NCBI RefSeq assembly: GCF_000317435.1
Contig: NC_019751.1
Location: 6,200,001 to 6,264,000, forward strand
Length of the DNA stretch: 64,000 bases
Source: Calothrix sp. PCC 6303
GTDB lineage: Bacteria > Cyanobacteriota > Cyanobacteriia > Cyanobacteriales > Nostocaceae
Direction of reading: 5' to 3'
The position numbers and the translations under genes were made by a program. Of the stretch, positions 18,193-26,296 are shown one piece after another. A model generated the notes under the pieces. It saw only the letters and a list, made by a program, of their open reading frames with translations, was not told the DNA's origin and did not search any database. Numbering within the stretch: position 1 is the first letter of the stretch; each line of letters opens with the position of its first letter.

Positions 18193-18327
18193 ATGGCGAA
18201 AGCTGGTGCTGATGTAGCTCAAACTGGAGCAAAATCCCCATATCCTTTCCGTACCTTGGTTTCTGTTCTTTTGTTAGCAGTTAACTTCCTTGTAGCGGCA
18301 ATGTATTTCAAGGTCATTAATCCGTAG
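18193..18327 (+). CDS. psaX: photosystem I subunit PsaX
   Basis: 44 residues. A polar Ala/Lys-rich N-terminus, PYPFRTLVSVLL, then a single membrane helix LLLAVNFLVAAMYF and a short tail KVINP. It matches the PsaX pattern (FRTF/L...LLLA(V/I)NFLVAA.YF). PsaX is a peripheral single-helix subunit of photosystem I in some cyanobacteria. ATG is preceded by GAGGAGA. It lies 131 bp downstream of lipA; a CTTAAG-AAGTC-CTTAAG-TCTTTTT element (18153-18175) between them may end lipA transcription. Confidence 0.88.
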   Translation: MAKAGADVAQTGAKSPYPFRTLVSVLLLAVNFLVAAMYFKVINP

Positions 18328-18806
18328 TTTTAATTAGGAGCGAGTGGAGATGTACAAATGTAACATCTCTGCTTGCTTCTACAGATATATAAATTTTAGA
18401 AATCTCAACGATCGACTACGATCTTGTGCATCGATAAATATCCCTTTTGTATCACTTTGGAAAGATAAAATTAATCTGCCTTGGGTTTTATTGCTCAACC
18501 AAACCTAATGCTAAATTTTCTAAAGTATTGAACAACAAGGGTTTTAGATTTTTATCTAGCGAGGACGATTTCAAGATGGCTATTGTGAATTTTTTAGTTT
18601 CTCGGTAATTATATTTTTTTGCTGATTATTTTGTCTTAAGTTTCCTTGACAAAACCCCCTTATGTGATGCTATACAATCATATTTAAGATCTAAGTCACA
18701 ATTGACACTTTGGGTTTTAGCTTATAAATATATAATTGTACGTTAATATACATAAGAAATCTCTATGCACTTTTATGTGCAAAGTTAAATTTGTCCAACG
18801 GTCGAG
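18328..18806 (+). promoter_or_regulatory. intergenic region with candidate promoters for the hybrid kinase
   Basis: 479 bp without a gene I can support. Two candidate promoters face the kinase gene at 18813: TTGACA (18646) - 19 bp - TATACA (18671), and TTGACA (18702) - 17 bp - TAAATA (18725) beside a TATAAT (18731). The leader would be about 80-130 nt. Confidence 0.35.
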
Positions 18807-18812
18807 TTGACC

Positions 18813-20651
18813 ATGCAGCAATATTCCAGTTTACCAGAACAGAATTCACCAGTAGATGCGACAACCACAACTTTGACGGAAATTCAGCGACTTCGCGTAG
18901 AACTATGGCTAGAAAGTAGCTTAAACCAACTACAGTCTCGTTTACAGAAACATCTAGTATCGGCTTTTTCAGTTCAAGGGCAGTTATTAGGAGCGATAGA
19001 AGCTGATTTTTTCCAGATGGTGGTGGACGAACTTAACAGTGTGTTAGCTAAAACTCAGGCAGCGATCGCATTGGCACATCCTCAAATGGATCTGTGCCGA
19101 ATTTATCATGCTTTTCCATCCCTGGATTCACTGACTTTGTGTTGGAATTTAGATGATAATGACCAACAGCTACAACAGAATAATCAAATTAGTTATAATA
19201 ATTTAGAATATTTGCTTCAAAAATCATCTCAGGCATTTGCAATTATGTCTGAATCCGGTGGTACCATTGCCTGGTTAATTGTTGCGAATTTACCCCAAAC
19301 TACTATTTTGGCAGAACAAGAAATTGTTCCCCAAACCTATATATCTCAATTAATTACCCGTGCTGCCCAACAATATGCTTCGGGATTATCACAGTTATAT
19401 AAGTTTCAAACATCCCAACAGTTATCTCAACAGCTGGAATATTTTAACCAAGAGCTAGTACATACAAACCAGCTTAAGAATCAATTCTTAGCTAACACTA
19501 GTCATGAAATTCGCACACCGTTAAGTTCGATTTTGGGCTTTACACATTTGCTTTCGGTACAAGGCTTTGAGCCAGAGCGCGATCGCCATCAAGAATATCT
19601 AACCATAATTCATTCTAGCGGCAAACACCTTTTAGCTTTAATTAACGATATTTTAGATTTATCGAAAATTGAAGCAAATCAGCTAGAAATTCAGTGGGAA
19701 ACTATCGAAATCCCCTCTTTATGTCGAAATATTTTTGCTTTGGTTAAAGAAAAAGCAGCTAGTCAGGGGTTACAGCTACGAATTGAGTTAGACGAAAATA
19801 TTGACACAATTGTCGCCGATTCATTGCGATTGAAGCAAATGCTGCTAAATTTGCTTTTCAATGCTTTGAAATTCACAAATAAGGGAACAGTCGGGTTAAA
19901 AGTAAGAATCGATGGTCAACAGGTTTATTTTACAGTTTGGGATACAGGTACAGGTATACCCAAAGAATTTCAATCTGAATTATTCAAACCCTACTCACAA
20001 ATTAGCAATGATTTAGTTAGTCGTGAAGAAGGTACCGGATTAGGATTAGTCGTTACCAGAAGACTTGCAGAACTTCACCACGGTTGGGTAGAAGTGGAAT
20101 CTGAAATTGATCAAGGTTCACGCTTTACAATTGTACTTCCCCTTGATCGTGAATCTGCATCAAATTTAGCCGACACCAGTAGCAATAAAGATACAGCTAA
20201 TCAAGATAACATTAATAATTTTTCCACTCATTCTCCTGATTTTTTGAATTCTGGAAATTCTGCCCAGATTTTGTTAGTAGAAGATGATATTCCTAATGGT
20301 AAGCTTATCCAAATTTATTTCCAGCGATTTGGATATCAGGTGACATGGGTCAAAAGCATTGCTCAAATGTGGGATGCTTTAAGTCAGATTCACCCAGCAG
20401 TGCTTTTACTTGATGTTTACTTAAATAATGCAAATGCTTTAGATGTTGTCCAAGATTTGCGCCAACACCCAAAATATGGCAGTATACCGATCATAGTCCA
20501 AACCGCGATGGCAATGAAAGGCGATCGAGAAATTTGTTTAGCTTCTGGTGTTGACGATTATGTCTCTAAACCAATTGAATTACCATTATTGGAAAAATTA
20601 GTCAAAAAACACCTAATGTTAACTCAGTTGGAAGGGGAAGGATCAGATTAA
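18813..20651 (+). CDS. hybrid sensor histidine kinase / response regulator
   Basis: About 612 residues. An N-terminal 200-residue region resembles a degenerate GAF/sensor module without membrane segments. A coiled coil (200-225) leads to the H-box LANTSHEIRTPLSSILGF (His near 231), then N-box LLFNALKF, G1 WDTGTGIP, G2 GTGLGLVV. After a polar linker comes a receiver domain (about 485-600) with ILLVEDD, phospho-Asp in LLLDVYLNN and Lys in YVSKPIELP. ATG 18813 is preferred over TTG 18807. The stop is followed after 4 bp by a small secreted protein gene, so the two are probably co-transcribed. Confidence 0.9.
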   Translation: MQQYSSLPEQNSPVDATTTTLTEIQRLRVELWLESSLNQLQSRLQKHLVSAFSVQGQLLGAIEADFFQMVVDELNSVLAKTQAAIALAHPQMDLCRIYHAFPSLDSLTLCWNLDDNDQQLQQNNQISYNNLEYLLQKSSQAFAIMSESGGTIAWLIVANLPQTTILAEQEIVPQTYISQLITRAAQQYASGLSQLYKFQTSQQLSQQLEYFNQELVHTNQLKNQFLANTSHEIRTPLSSILGFTHLLSVQGFEPERDRHQEYLTIIHSSGKHLLALINDILDLSKIEANQLEIQWETIEIPSLCRNIFALVKEKAASQGLQLRIELDENIDTIVADSLRLKQMLLNLLFNALKFTNKGTVGLKVRIDGQQVYFTVWDTGTGIPKEFQSELFKPYSQISNDLVSREEGTGLGLVVTRRLAELHHGWVEVESEIDQGSRFTIVLPLDRESASNLADTSSNKDTANQDNINNFSTHSPDFLNSGNSAQILLVEDDIPNGKLIQIYFQRFGYQVTWVKSIAQMWDALSQIHPAVLLLDVYLNNANALDVVQDLRQHPKYGSIPIIVQTAMAMKGDREICLASGVDDYVSKPIELPLLEKLVKKHLMLTQLEGEGSD

Positions 20652-20655
20652 ACTC

Positions 20656-20958
20656 ATGAAATATCTGGTCTTTTGTGGATTATTCATTTTTATATTGCTA
20701 GTTACTTTGCCTGTGGATGCTGCCGTTTGTCACAATCTCCAAGGGCAAAGAGTTTGTATTGCCAATATCCAACGTAGTGCGAAGAAACATTGGGAATATC
20801 GAGTCATTGTTAGTGTTGATGGAGATATCCAACCACTAGAACTGTATAATTGCCGTAGTCGATATCGTGTAAGTAAAGATAAGGTCATCGTCAGCTTTGA
20901 GCAAAATGATATTGGCACTTTGATTTGCAACACCTTAAATCATCGAAATCGGAAATAG
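20656..20958 (+). CDS. small secreted Cys-containing hypothetical protein
   Basis: 100 residues: strong signal peptide (MKYLVFCGLFIFILLVTLPVDA, cleavage after VDA) and a mature basic domain of about 78 residues with four Cys (CHNLQGQRVC, LYNC, LIC) that could form two disulfides in the periplasm. The start lies 4 bp after the hybrid kinase stop. I do not recognise the family; a periplasmic partner of the kinase is only a guess. Confidence 0.6.
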   Translation: MKYLVFCGLFIFILLVTLPVDAAVCHNLQGQRVCIANIQRSAKKHWEYRVIVSVDGDIQPLELYNCRSRYRVSKDKVIVSFEQNDIGTLICNTLNHRNRK

Positions 20959-20988
20959 GGGGCTTTATTTCCGCAAAATCTCCTGTAT

Positions 20989-21090
20989 TTACCTTTTCTG
21001 AGTAAAAACAACACAGAACATGACAAAAACAGTAAAGCCCAAATAGCCAAATACAGTTACCCATTCTTCCCAATTAGTTGATATGTCCAC
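20989..21090 (-). CDS. possible 33-residue single-helix membrane protein
   Basis: A GTG-started frame encodes a polar head (MDISTNWEEW), one hydrophobic helix (VTVFGYLGFTVFVMFCVVF) and a basic end (TQKR). Size and shape resemble the tiny subunits of thylakoid complexes, but it matches none that I know. There is no clear ribosome site. It is convergent with the secreted protein gene. Coding status is uncertain. Confidence 0.3.
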   Translation of the reverse strand: MDISTNWEEWVTVFGYLGFTVFVMFCVVFTQKR

Positions 21091-21234
21091 TGATTTTTTC
21101 TAGCGCTACAATCAATATTACAGTGAAGTTGACACCTCCACAGATGGAGAGAGACGGCATTAGGGCGAAAAAGTTAAAATAGGTTGTAGATATCGATAGA
21201 CATGTAATCTTGATCTTCTAAAGATTAATAGAGA

Positions 21235-22053
21235 ATGCTGGCAGATAAACTAGAAAAAATCCAAGCTTTATTTCGGGAAATGGATCAAGCATTGATTGCT
21301 TATTCCGGCGGTGTTGATAGCACTTTGGTGGCAAAAATTGCGTATGATGTTTTAGGTGAGAGCGCTTTGGCTGTAACTGCTGTTTCTCCGTCACTGTTGC
21401 CGGAGGAATTGGAAGATGCGAAAATCCAAGCTGCAACCATTGGAATTCGTCATCAAGTTGTGGAAACCCACGAGATGGATAATCCTAAATACACTGCAAA
21501 CCCCATCAACCGCTGTTATTTTTGCAAAAGCGAACTTCACGACACCCTCAAACCTTTAGCAAACCAATTGGGTTATGCCTATGTCATTGATGGTGTAAAT
21601 GCTGACGATTTACGAGATTATCGCCCCGGAATCAAAGCTGCAAAAGAACGTGGTGCGCTTTCTCCCCTAGCCGAAATGGGTGTGACGAAGATGGAAGTTC
21701 GGCAATTTTCCCAACAACTAGGTTTACCTTGGTGGGATAAACCTGCACAACCCTGTTTAAGTTCCCGTTTTCCCTATGGTGAAGAAATCACAATTTCCAA
21801 GTTACAACGGGTTGGTAGATCTGAAATTTTTCTACGTCAACTGGGATGGAATCATTTACGGGTACGTTCTGAAGGTGACACCGCAAAGATTGAATTACCA
21901 CCAGAAAGAATTAAAGATTTTGTTGCGAACAATGACTTAAATACTGTTGTTCAGAAGTTTCAACAGCTAGGTTTTCTCTATGTGACCCTAGATTTAGAAG
22001 GTTATCGTAGTGGTAAGCTGAATCAAGTTCTAACAGTGAAGAGTGAACAGTGA
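21235..22053 (+). CDS. larE: ATP-dependent sulfur transferase LarE
   Basis: 272 residues. PP-loop ATPase motif AYSGGVDST (residues 22-30), then INRCYFCKSEL (C94, C97) and PAQPCLSSRFPYGE (C174). LarE adds sulfur to the pyridinium dicarboxylate precursor of the nickel-pincer nucleotide cofactor. Three cysteines at these places are known from LarE types that bind a [4Fe-4S] cluster and turn over catalytically, unlike the one-Cys sacrificial enzyme, so the former type is inferred. No larA, larB or larC is in the window. Start ATG 21235. Confidence 0.88.
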   Translation: MLADKLEKIQALFREMDQALIAYSGGVDSTLVAKIAYDVLGESALAVTAVSPSLLPEELEDAKIQAATIGIRHQVVETHEMDNPKYTANPINRCYFCKSELHDTLKPLANQLGYAYVIDGVNADDLRDYRPGIKAAKERGALSPLAEMGVTKMEVRQFSQQLGLPWWDKPAQPCLSSRFPYGEEITISKLQRVGRSEIFLRQLGWNHLRVRSEGDTAKIELPPERIKDFVANNDLNTVVQKFQQLGFLYVTLDLEGYRSGKLNQVLTVKSEQ

Positions 22054-22246
22054 TGTATTCACCTTGGGTTGAAGTCCCCGACTTCTCACAAGTAGTAGGT
22101 TTCAGTCGGGGTCAAATCCCGGACTGATAATTGATTTAACTAATTTTGGGGAATTCCCCACGGCTCTACAGCCTGGGGATGGATAGCAACAGATGCTCCA
22201 TCCAGCATCTAAAATATTTGATTTGATTGTAGAAAAATGGTAAGAT
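22054..22246. other. intergenic palindromes between larE and the RNA element
   Basis: Inverted pieces built from CCCCGACTT / AGTCGGGGT and CCCGGACTGA occur around 22077-22127, followed by TTGGGGAATTCCCCA. They can fold into hairpins that may end larE transcription. No coding sequence is seen. Confidence 0.35.
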
Positions 22247-22550
22247 TAGAGCGGTTGCGACCCACCCAGAAGACTAAGAGGCTACGGTACTCGGCTAAGA
22301 TTGGGGAAGAGACATAAACCCAGCTGGTAAGCTATTGCTGTAATTCCAAGGTAAGTCTGCCGACAAAATAATCAAACAATCTCAGGAAGTGGGATTGCTG
22401 CCTGTGGACGCGGTGTAAGACCAAAAGCTAGACGGCTGGTGGAGGCAATTGCGAATGAGACGGGAAACTCCGTAGACGAATAAAACCGTCCTTGTGCTAG
22501 TTGAAATTGGAAGCCCCATTTTCAGCCAAAGGCAAGATGGGGTACTTCAC
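22247..22550 (+). ncRNA. structured RNA element, HEARO/IscB omega-RNA-like, without its ORF
   Basis: About 300 nt rich in short complementary stretches (GGTTGCGACCC; GGTGTAAGACC; GACGGCTGGTGG with later CCGTC; GACGGGAAACTCCGT). It ends in GGAAGCCCCAT...ATGGGGTACTTCAC (22509-22550), the typical right-end hairpin of cyanobacterial IS200/IS605-type elements. The body resembles HEARO, the RNA that guides IscB nucleases, but no HNH/RuvC ORF lies inside or next to it, so this would be a non-autonomous or decayed copy. In IscB loci the guide lies upstream of the conserved RNA, so bases just before 22247 would be the guide. Group II intron remnant is the alternative. Confidence 0.5.
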
Positions 22551-22570
22551 GTAGGTAATTTGTCGCAATA

Positions 22571-22954
22571 TCAAATTATCTCCACTGCTACTGGTACTAA
22601 AAAGCATCCATTGATTTTCCATGTTTGATCTGGCTGCTTCTTCATCAAGTACATTGCCCTAACTGGGTTTCCATCTGGAGATAGGAGTAATATTGACTGC
22701 GTAATGTTGCCTTGAATAGTAGTAATTGTTTCAAACAATACGGAGCGCGGACGGTAAACAGGTGAATAACCAGTTTTTACCATCTTCATGAAGTTTTCCG
22801 GAGTTTGGAATTGGGCTTGAATATCTGGACTAGCTAAAGCGAAAGCTGCTTCACTGTTATCGGTTTGAAATGCTTGGAATTGTTGTTCAATAATGGAGTG
22901 AATGATTAGGCGTAGGAGTAGCCCGTCGTAGACATCCCTATCTGTGATTTCCAT
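22571..22954 (-). CDS. DUF4864 family protein
   Basis: 127 residues. An N-terminal helix (IIEQQFQAFQTDNSEAAFALASPDIQAQF) followed by strands (RPRSVLFETI, SILLLSPDG, MYLMKKQPDQTWKINGCFL) fits DUF4864, an NTF2-like small alpha+beta fold. No signal peptide and no catalytic residue set. The function is unknown. It starts (ATG 22954) 111 bp after the CapA gene's stop on the same strand; the RNA element lies just downstream. Confidence 0.75.
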   Translation of the reverse strand: MEITDRDVYDGLLLRLIIHSIIEQQFQAFQTDNSEAAFALASPDIQAQFQTPENFMKMVKTGYSPVYRPRSVLFETITTIQGNITQSILLLSPDGNPVRAMYLMKKQPDQTWKINGCFLVPVAVEII

Positions 22955-23065
22955 GCTTTCTTATTGATAGTTTGACCACTAGCAGCAATTTTAGATACAG
23001 AAAGGCTCATTATTCCGATAAAATCCTAGCATTATCTCCAAAGCCAAAGCAAATCCCTGTTACTT

Positions 23066-24226
23066 TTATTTACTTGCCAATACTATTTCCCCTTGACGAT
23101 TAATAGTCACCGCAGTTTTGGGAAAATCTGCTGCCATCAAATTCCGTAGTAGCGAGATTACCCGAAACCGCTGATCGATATGAGGAATTCCCCGTTTATC
23201 CATCCGAATAGGAACAATTTTAGCGGCTGCAAGTTCACCAGATCCCTTTAGCTTGATTTCCAAAATCATTGAGTCACCAGTTTCTCCAGTAGTAGATAAA
23301 GTTCGATAACCCAGGAAATTCCCCAAAGAATAAGCAATTAACTTACCTTGATAAATTTCCATTGCCCTAGGAACATGAGGTCCATGTCCTAAGACTAAAT
23401 CTGCACCCGCATCAATCATCTTCCTAGCAAAATTCACTGAATTCCCGCGATTTTCTCCATAAAAAAATTCAGTTTGGTTTTTAGTTCTTAATGCATTAGT
23501 TCCTTCAGCCCCTGCGTGCATGGAAACAATGACAATTTTGGCTTTTTCTTGTGCCGTTTTGACTAATTTTGTTGCAGTTTGTAAATCATGAATGGAATTA
23601 TATTGTTTATAGGGAGCAAAACCAATCATTGCTACCGGAATTTTATTCCCTGACAACAGCAAAATTTGATTTTTATGTCCAACTGTGGCAATATTCACAT
23701 TCTCCAGATTTTTTACCGTATCCTTAAAACCCACATTACCAAAATCCATCGCATGATTATTGGCAATATTCAAAACATCAAAACCCACCTCAGAGAATAA
23801 CTTTGCGTAACTGGGAGGAGAACGAAAAGCAAAAGTTTGTCCTTGGGTGATATCCTTAGAACTGTAAGGGTGATTAGTTAAACTACTTTCAAAATTACCG
23901 AATAAAATATCAGCCCTTTGTAAATGCGATCGCACTGACTTGGGAATTAACTTATTCCGATGACTTGGTAGACGATTATCAGGATAATTGGTACCAGGAA
24001 TAATATCACCAACCGCCTGAATCGTTAGGGTATCATTAAATAATTCTTCCTGAGTTGCGGGGGGTAGACTAATTTTGGGTAGAGGTACAACTTCAACCGG
24101 AACACTTCTAGAATCAGAAGCTTGTATTTTTCCTAACTTGATTAACAGACCAATACTGATACCTATACAAAAACAAAAACCAACAAAACTCAACGGCAAC
24201 AATCTATTCGCAGCTTTATTCAGCAT
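23066..24226 (-). CDS. CapA family metallophosphatase-like protein
   Basis: 386 residues. An N-terminal membrane anchor (LSFVGFCFCIGISIGLLI) is followed by the PGA_cap/CapA domain: AVGDIIPGTNYP, ADILFGNFESSLT, FDVLNIANNHAMDFG, VSMHAGAEGT and VLGHGPHVPRAMEIYQGKLIAYSLGNF, which together form the metal-binding core of this calcineurin-like fold. In Bacillus, CapA takes part in poly-gamma-glutamate synthesis or export; in cyanobacteria the substrate is not known. Start ATG 24226. No pgs/cap genes are next to it. Confidence 0.88.
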   Translation of the reverse strand: MLNKAANRLLPLSFVGFCFCIGISIGLLIKLGKIQASDSRSVPVEVVPLPKISLPPATQEELFNDTLTIQAVGDIIPGTNYPDNRLPSHRNKLIPKSVRSHLQRADILFGNFESSLTNHPYSSKDITQGQTFAFRSPPSYAKLFSEVGFDVLNIANNHAMDFGNVGFKDTVKNLENVNIATVGHKNQILLLSGNKIPVAMIGFAPYKQYNSIHDLQTATKLVKTAQEKAKIVIVSMHAGAEGTNALRTKNQTEFFYGENRGNSVNFARKMIDAGADLVLGHGPHVPRAMEIYQGKLIAYSLGNFLGYRTLSTTGETGDSMILEIKLKGSGELAAAKIVPIRMDKRGIPHIDQRFRVISLLRNLMAADFPKTAVTINRQGEIVLASK

Positions 24227-24371
24227 TTTAAACCTCCTAGCAGCATGTGATTAGTTTAGCCTAGAAGTTTGGAAGTACAAGTACAAAATTTAGCCAGCAT
24301 TGGTATCCAAAAACAAGTAATAAAAAATGGGACAGAATTAGAATCTATCCCACACAATTAATAATTAACGA

Positions 24372-24456
24372 CGGAGAGGGGGGGATTCGAACCCCCGCTA
24401 GGTTTCCCTAGAACGCATTTCGAGTGCGTCACCATCAACCACTCGGACACCTCTCC
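24372..24456 (-). tRNA. tRNA-Ser (CGA)
   Basis: Minus-strand cloverleaf of 85 nt with a long variable arm, as in class II tRNAs. Acceptor GGAGAGG pairs with CCTCTCC, the anticodon loop reads CTCGAAA (anticodon CGA), the variable stem is TCTAGG/CCTAG, the T-arm has GGGGGTTCGAATCCCCC, and the discriminator is G. Confidence 0.95.
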
Positions 24457-24572
24457 ATAAATCTGCTTTGAGCCATTTGGCTAGCGCCATGTAAAATACT
24501 ATCACGAATCTAATTAAGTCAGCAAAAAGTTAAGAACACTTATCTGAAGATTTCTAAATCTCCATAACTCAT

Positions 24573-25448
24573 ATGCAACAAACACAGCTCGCTCAAACAG
24601 GTATTTCCGTCAGTGCGATCGCTTTAGGTGGAATGCCTATGTCAATATACGATCGTCCCCCCGAATCTCAATCGATTGACACCATTCACCGTGCATTAGA
24701 TTTAGGCATCACTTTTATTGACACTGCCGACTCCTACTGTAAAGACGAATCTGATAAACACCATAACGAAAAACTGATATACAGAGCATTACAAACCTAC
24801 AAAGGTGACACAAGTAAAGTTATCATTGCTACAAAAGGCGGATTAATGCGTCCTAACCAAAGCTGGACACAAAATGGCAACCCTCAGCATTTACGGCAAA
24901 CAATTCGCGTCAGTTTTGAAGCACTAGGCGGAAAAAAACCCATTGATATTTGGCAATATCATTCACCAGATCCCCAATATACAATCGAAGAATCTCTAAA
25001 AGCCGCGAAAGAAGCAGTAGATGAAGGTTTGATTCGGTTTGTTGGTGTTTCCAACTTTTCCGTCGAACAAATCAAACAAGCGCGAGACGTGGTAGATATT
25101 GTTTCTGTACAAAATCAATACAGTCCGTGGCAACGTCAACCTGAATTCGATGGTGTTTTAGATTATTGTCAGCAGGAAAACTTGACATTTTTACCTTGGA
25201 GTCCATTCGGCGGAATGCGTCGTCACGCAGGGTTACAAGATATGCCAGTATTAGCAAAATTAGCCCAAGAAAAAGCTGTATCTGTGTATTGTATTGTACT
25301 AGCATGGCTGCGCTCTAAATCCTCCTGTATTTTGCCAATTCCGGGAGCAAGTAAAGCTTCTAGTGTTGAAGATTCAGTACATGCTATTAATGTCACATTG
25401 TCGCAGGAAGAGGTAGAAAGTATAGATCAAGAAACTTCTGCTAAATAG
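24573..25448 (+). CDS. aldo/keto reductase
   Basis: 291 residues, a single TIM-barrel AKR domain. Recognisable: ALGGMPMSIYDRPPESQSI, ITFIDTADSYCKDE (catalytic Asp and Tyr), VIIATKGGLMRP (Lys), DIWQYHSPDP (His), GLIRFVGVSNFSVEQIKQA, and the NADPH-binding end (ILPIPGASKASSVEDSV). It should reduce aldehydes or sugars with NADPH; the substrate is unknown. ATG 24573 stands alone downstream of tRNA-Ser on the opposite strand. Confidence 0.9.
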   Translation: MQQTQLAQTGISVSAIALGGMPMSIYDRPPESQSIDTIHRALDLGITFIDTADSYCKDESDKHHNEKLIYRALQTYKGDTSKVIIATKGGLMRPNQSWTQNGNPQHLRQTIRVSFEALGGKKPIDIWQYHSPDPQYTIEESLKAAKEAVDEGLIRFVGVSNFSVEQIKQARDVVDIVSVQNQYSPWQRQPEFDGVLDYCQQENLTFLPWSPFGGMRRHAGLQDMPVLAKLAQEKAVSVYCIVLAWLRSKSSCILPIPGASKASSVEDSVHAINVTLSQEEVESIDQETSAK

Positions 25449-25861
25449 GGGTTAGAAACTGTGCTTTAATTCATACTCTTGGCTTCTAAGTATTCATAAG
25501 CTGTAGCGTTTTCATAAAACCTCACGGGATGCAGAAAAATCAGTCACTTTAGTGCTGAGAGGGAAGCGACACGCAGCTTGCGTGCCGAAGGCAGGGATTG
25601 TAATCCCCGTGATCTTTCCATATTTTAATTGGTTCCATGATGCGGGTCTTCAATGTATTTCCTAATCAGCTTAATCACATCAAATGCAAGTCAAAACTGC
25701 CACTTTTAGCAACAAACCAGCAAAAGCGGCATTTGCCGCTCTTGAATTAATCTCGAACACAGCAATAGACGTAGAACTATCACCAATTCAAAATTATTAC
25801 CTGCTGGGGTAAAACCAATACTCACAGACGTGAAAAAGTCGATTTTCACCTGTTTTCTGAC
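25449..25861. other. intergenic region between convergent genes
   Basis: 413 bp. It contains inverted bits (GGCAGGGATTGTAATCCCC and GACACGCAGCTTGCGTGCC) that can form hairpins and could end both convergent transcripts. One small ORF is possible (see 25684-25812). Nothing else is seen. Confidence 0.35.
25684..25812 (+). CDS. possible 42-residue protein
   Basis: ATG at 25684 opens a frame of 42 codons: MQVKTATFSNKPAKAAFAAL, then LISNTAIDVEL and a C-terminal NYYLLG. Codon use looks coding-like and the Ala-rich helix followed by an acidic stretch is not random-looking. There is no clear ribosome site and I know no family. It lies next to an ArsR-type regulator encoded on the other strand. Confidence 0.25.
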   Translation: MQVKTATFSNKPAKAAFAALELISNTAIDVELSPIQNYYLLG

Positions 25862-26227
25862 TCATTCAGCGTCAGTACAAGGTGTACTCGGTAACATCAG
25901 ACTTCTGCGGCGGAACTCTGCCAGATATTCCTCCAAGGCGACAAATTGCGGCAGATTTAGGCTGTAATAGATCCAGCGTCCTTCCTGCCGAGAGTTTACT
26001 AACCCAGCTTCTTTCAAAGTTTTGAGATGAAAAGATAATTTAGATTGGCTGGTTCCTAGATGATCACATAGGTGACACACACATAACTCTTGAGAGCGCA
26101 ACAGTTCTAATACTTTAATCCGCAGCGGGTCGGACAAAGCGTGAAAACCAGCAATGATGCTATTTGGCGTGAGGGTGTAAGCAGAATTCATCAATAATGA
26201 TTGAAATATAAGTCTTGTGCTAACCAT
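25862..26227 (-). CDS. ArsR/SmtB family transcriptional regulator
   Basis: 121 residues, one winged-helix domain. FHALSDPLRIKVLELLRSQELCVCHLCDHL holds the classic ArsR ELCVC(D/H)L metal-site helix with three Cys (two in CVC, one in LC). The recognition helix is TSQSKLSFHLKTLKEAGLV and the wing is RQEGRWIYYSL. This site type responds to As(III)/Sb(III). The C-terminal tail adds another Cys. Start ATG 26227 or ATG 26191 (MNSAYTLTP), the latter closer to the domain. No arsenic efflux or reductase gene is adjacent; arsM lies 33 kb away in the window. Confidence 0.9.
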   Translation of the reverse strand: MVSTRLIFQSLLMNSAYTLTPNSIIAGFHALSDPLRIKVLELLRSQELCVCHLCDHLGTSQSKLSFHLKTLKEAGLVNSRQEGRWIYYSLNLPQFVALEEYLAEFRRRSLMLPSTPCTDAE

Positions 26228-26296
26228 ACTAGGCTAAATTTAGTTTAGACTTCAACAATTGAACCTCGCAGCCCTGATCAGTAAGAACGTAGCTAT

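Noticed and set aside
22247-22550. Group II intron
   Set aside because: The start GTTGCGACC is only loosely similar to GTGCG, no domain V-like hairpin or reverse transcriptase is present, and the right end fits IS200/IS605 much better. Kept as the alternative.
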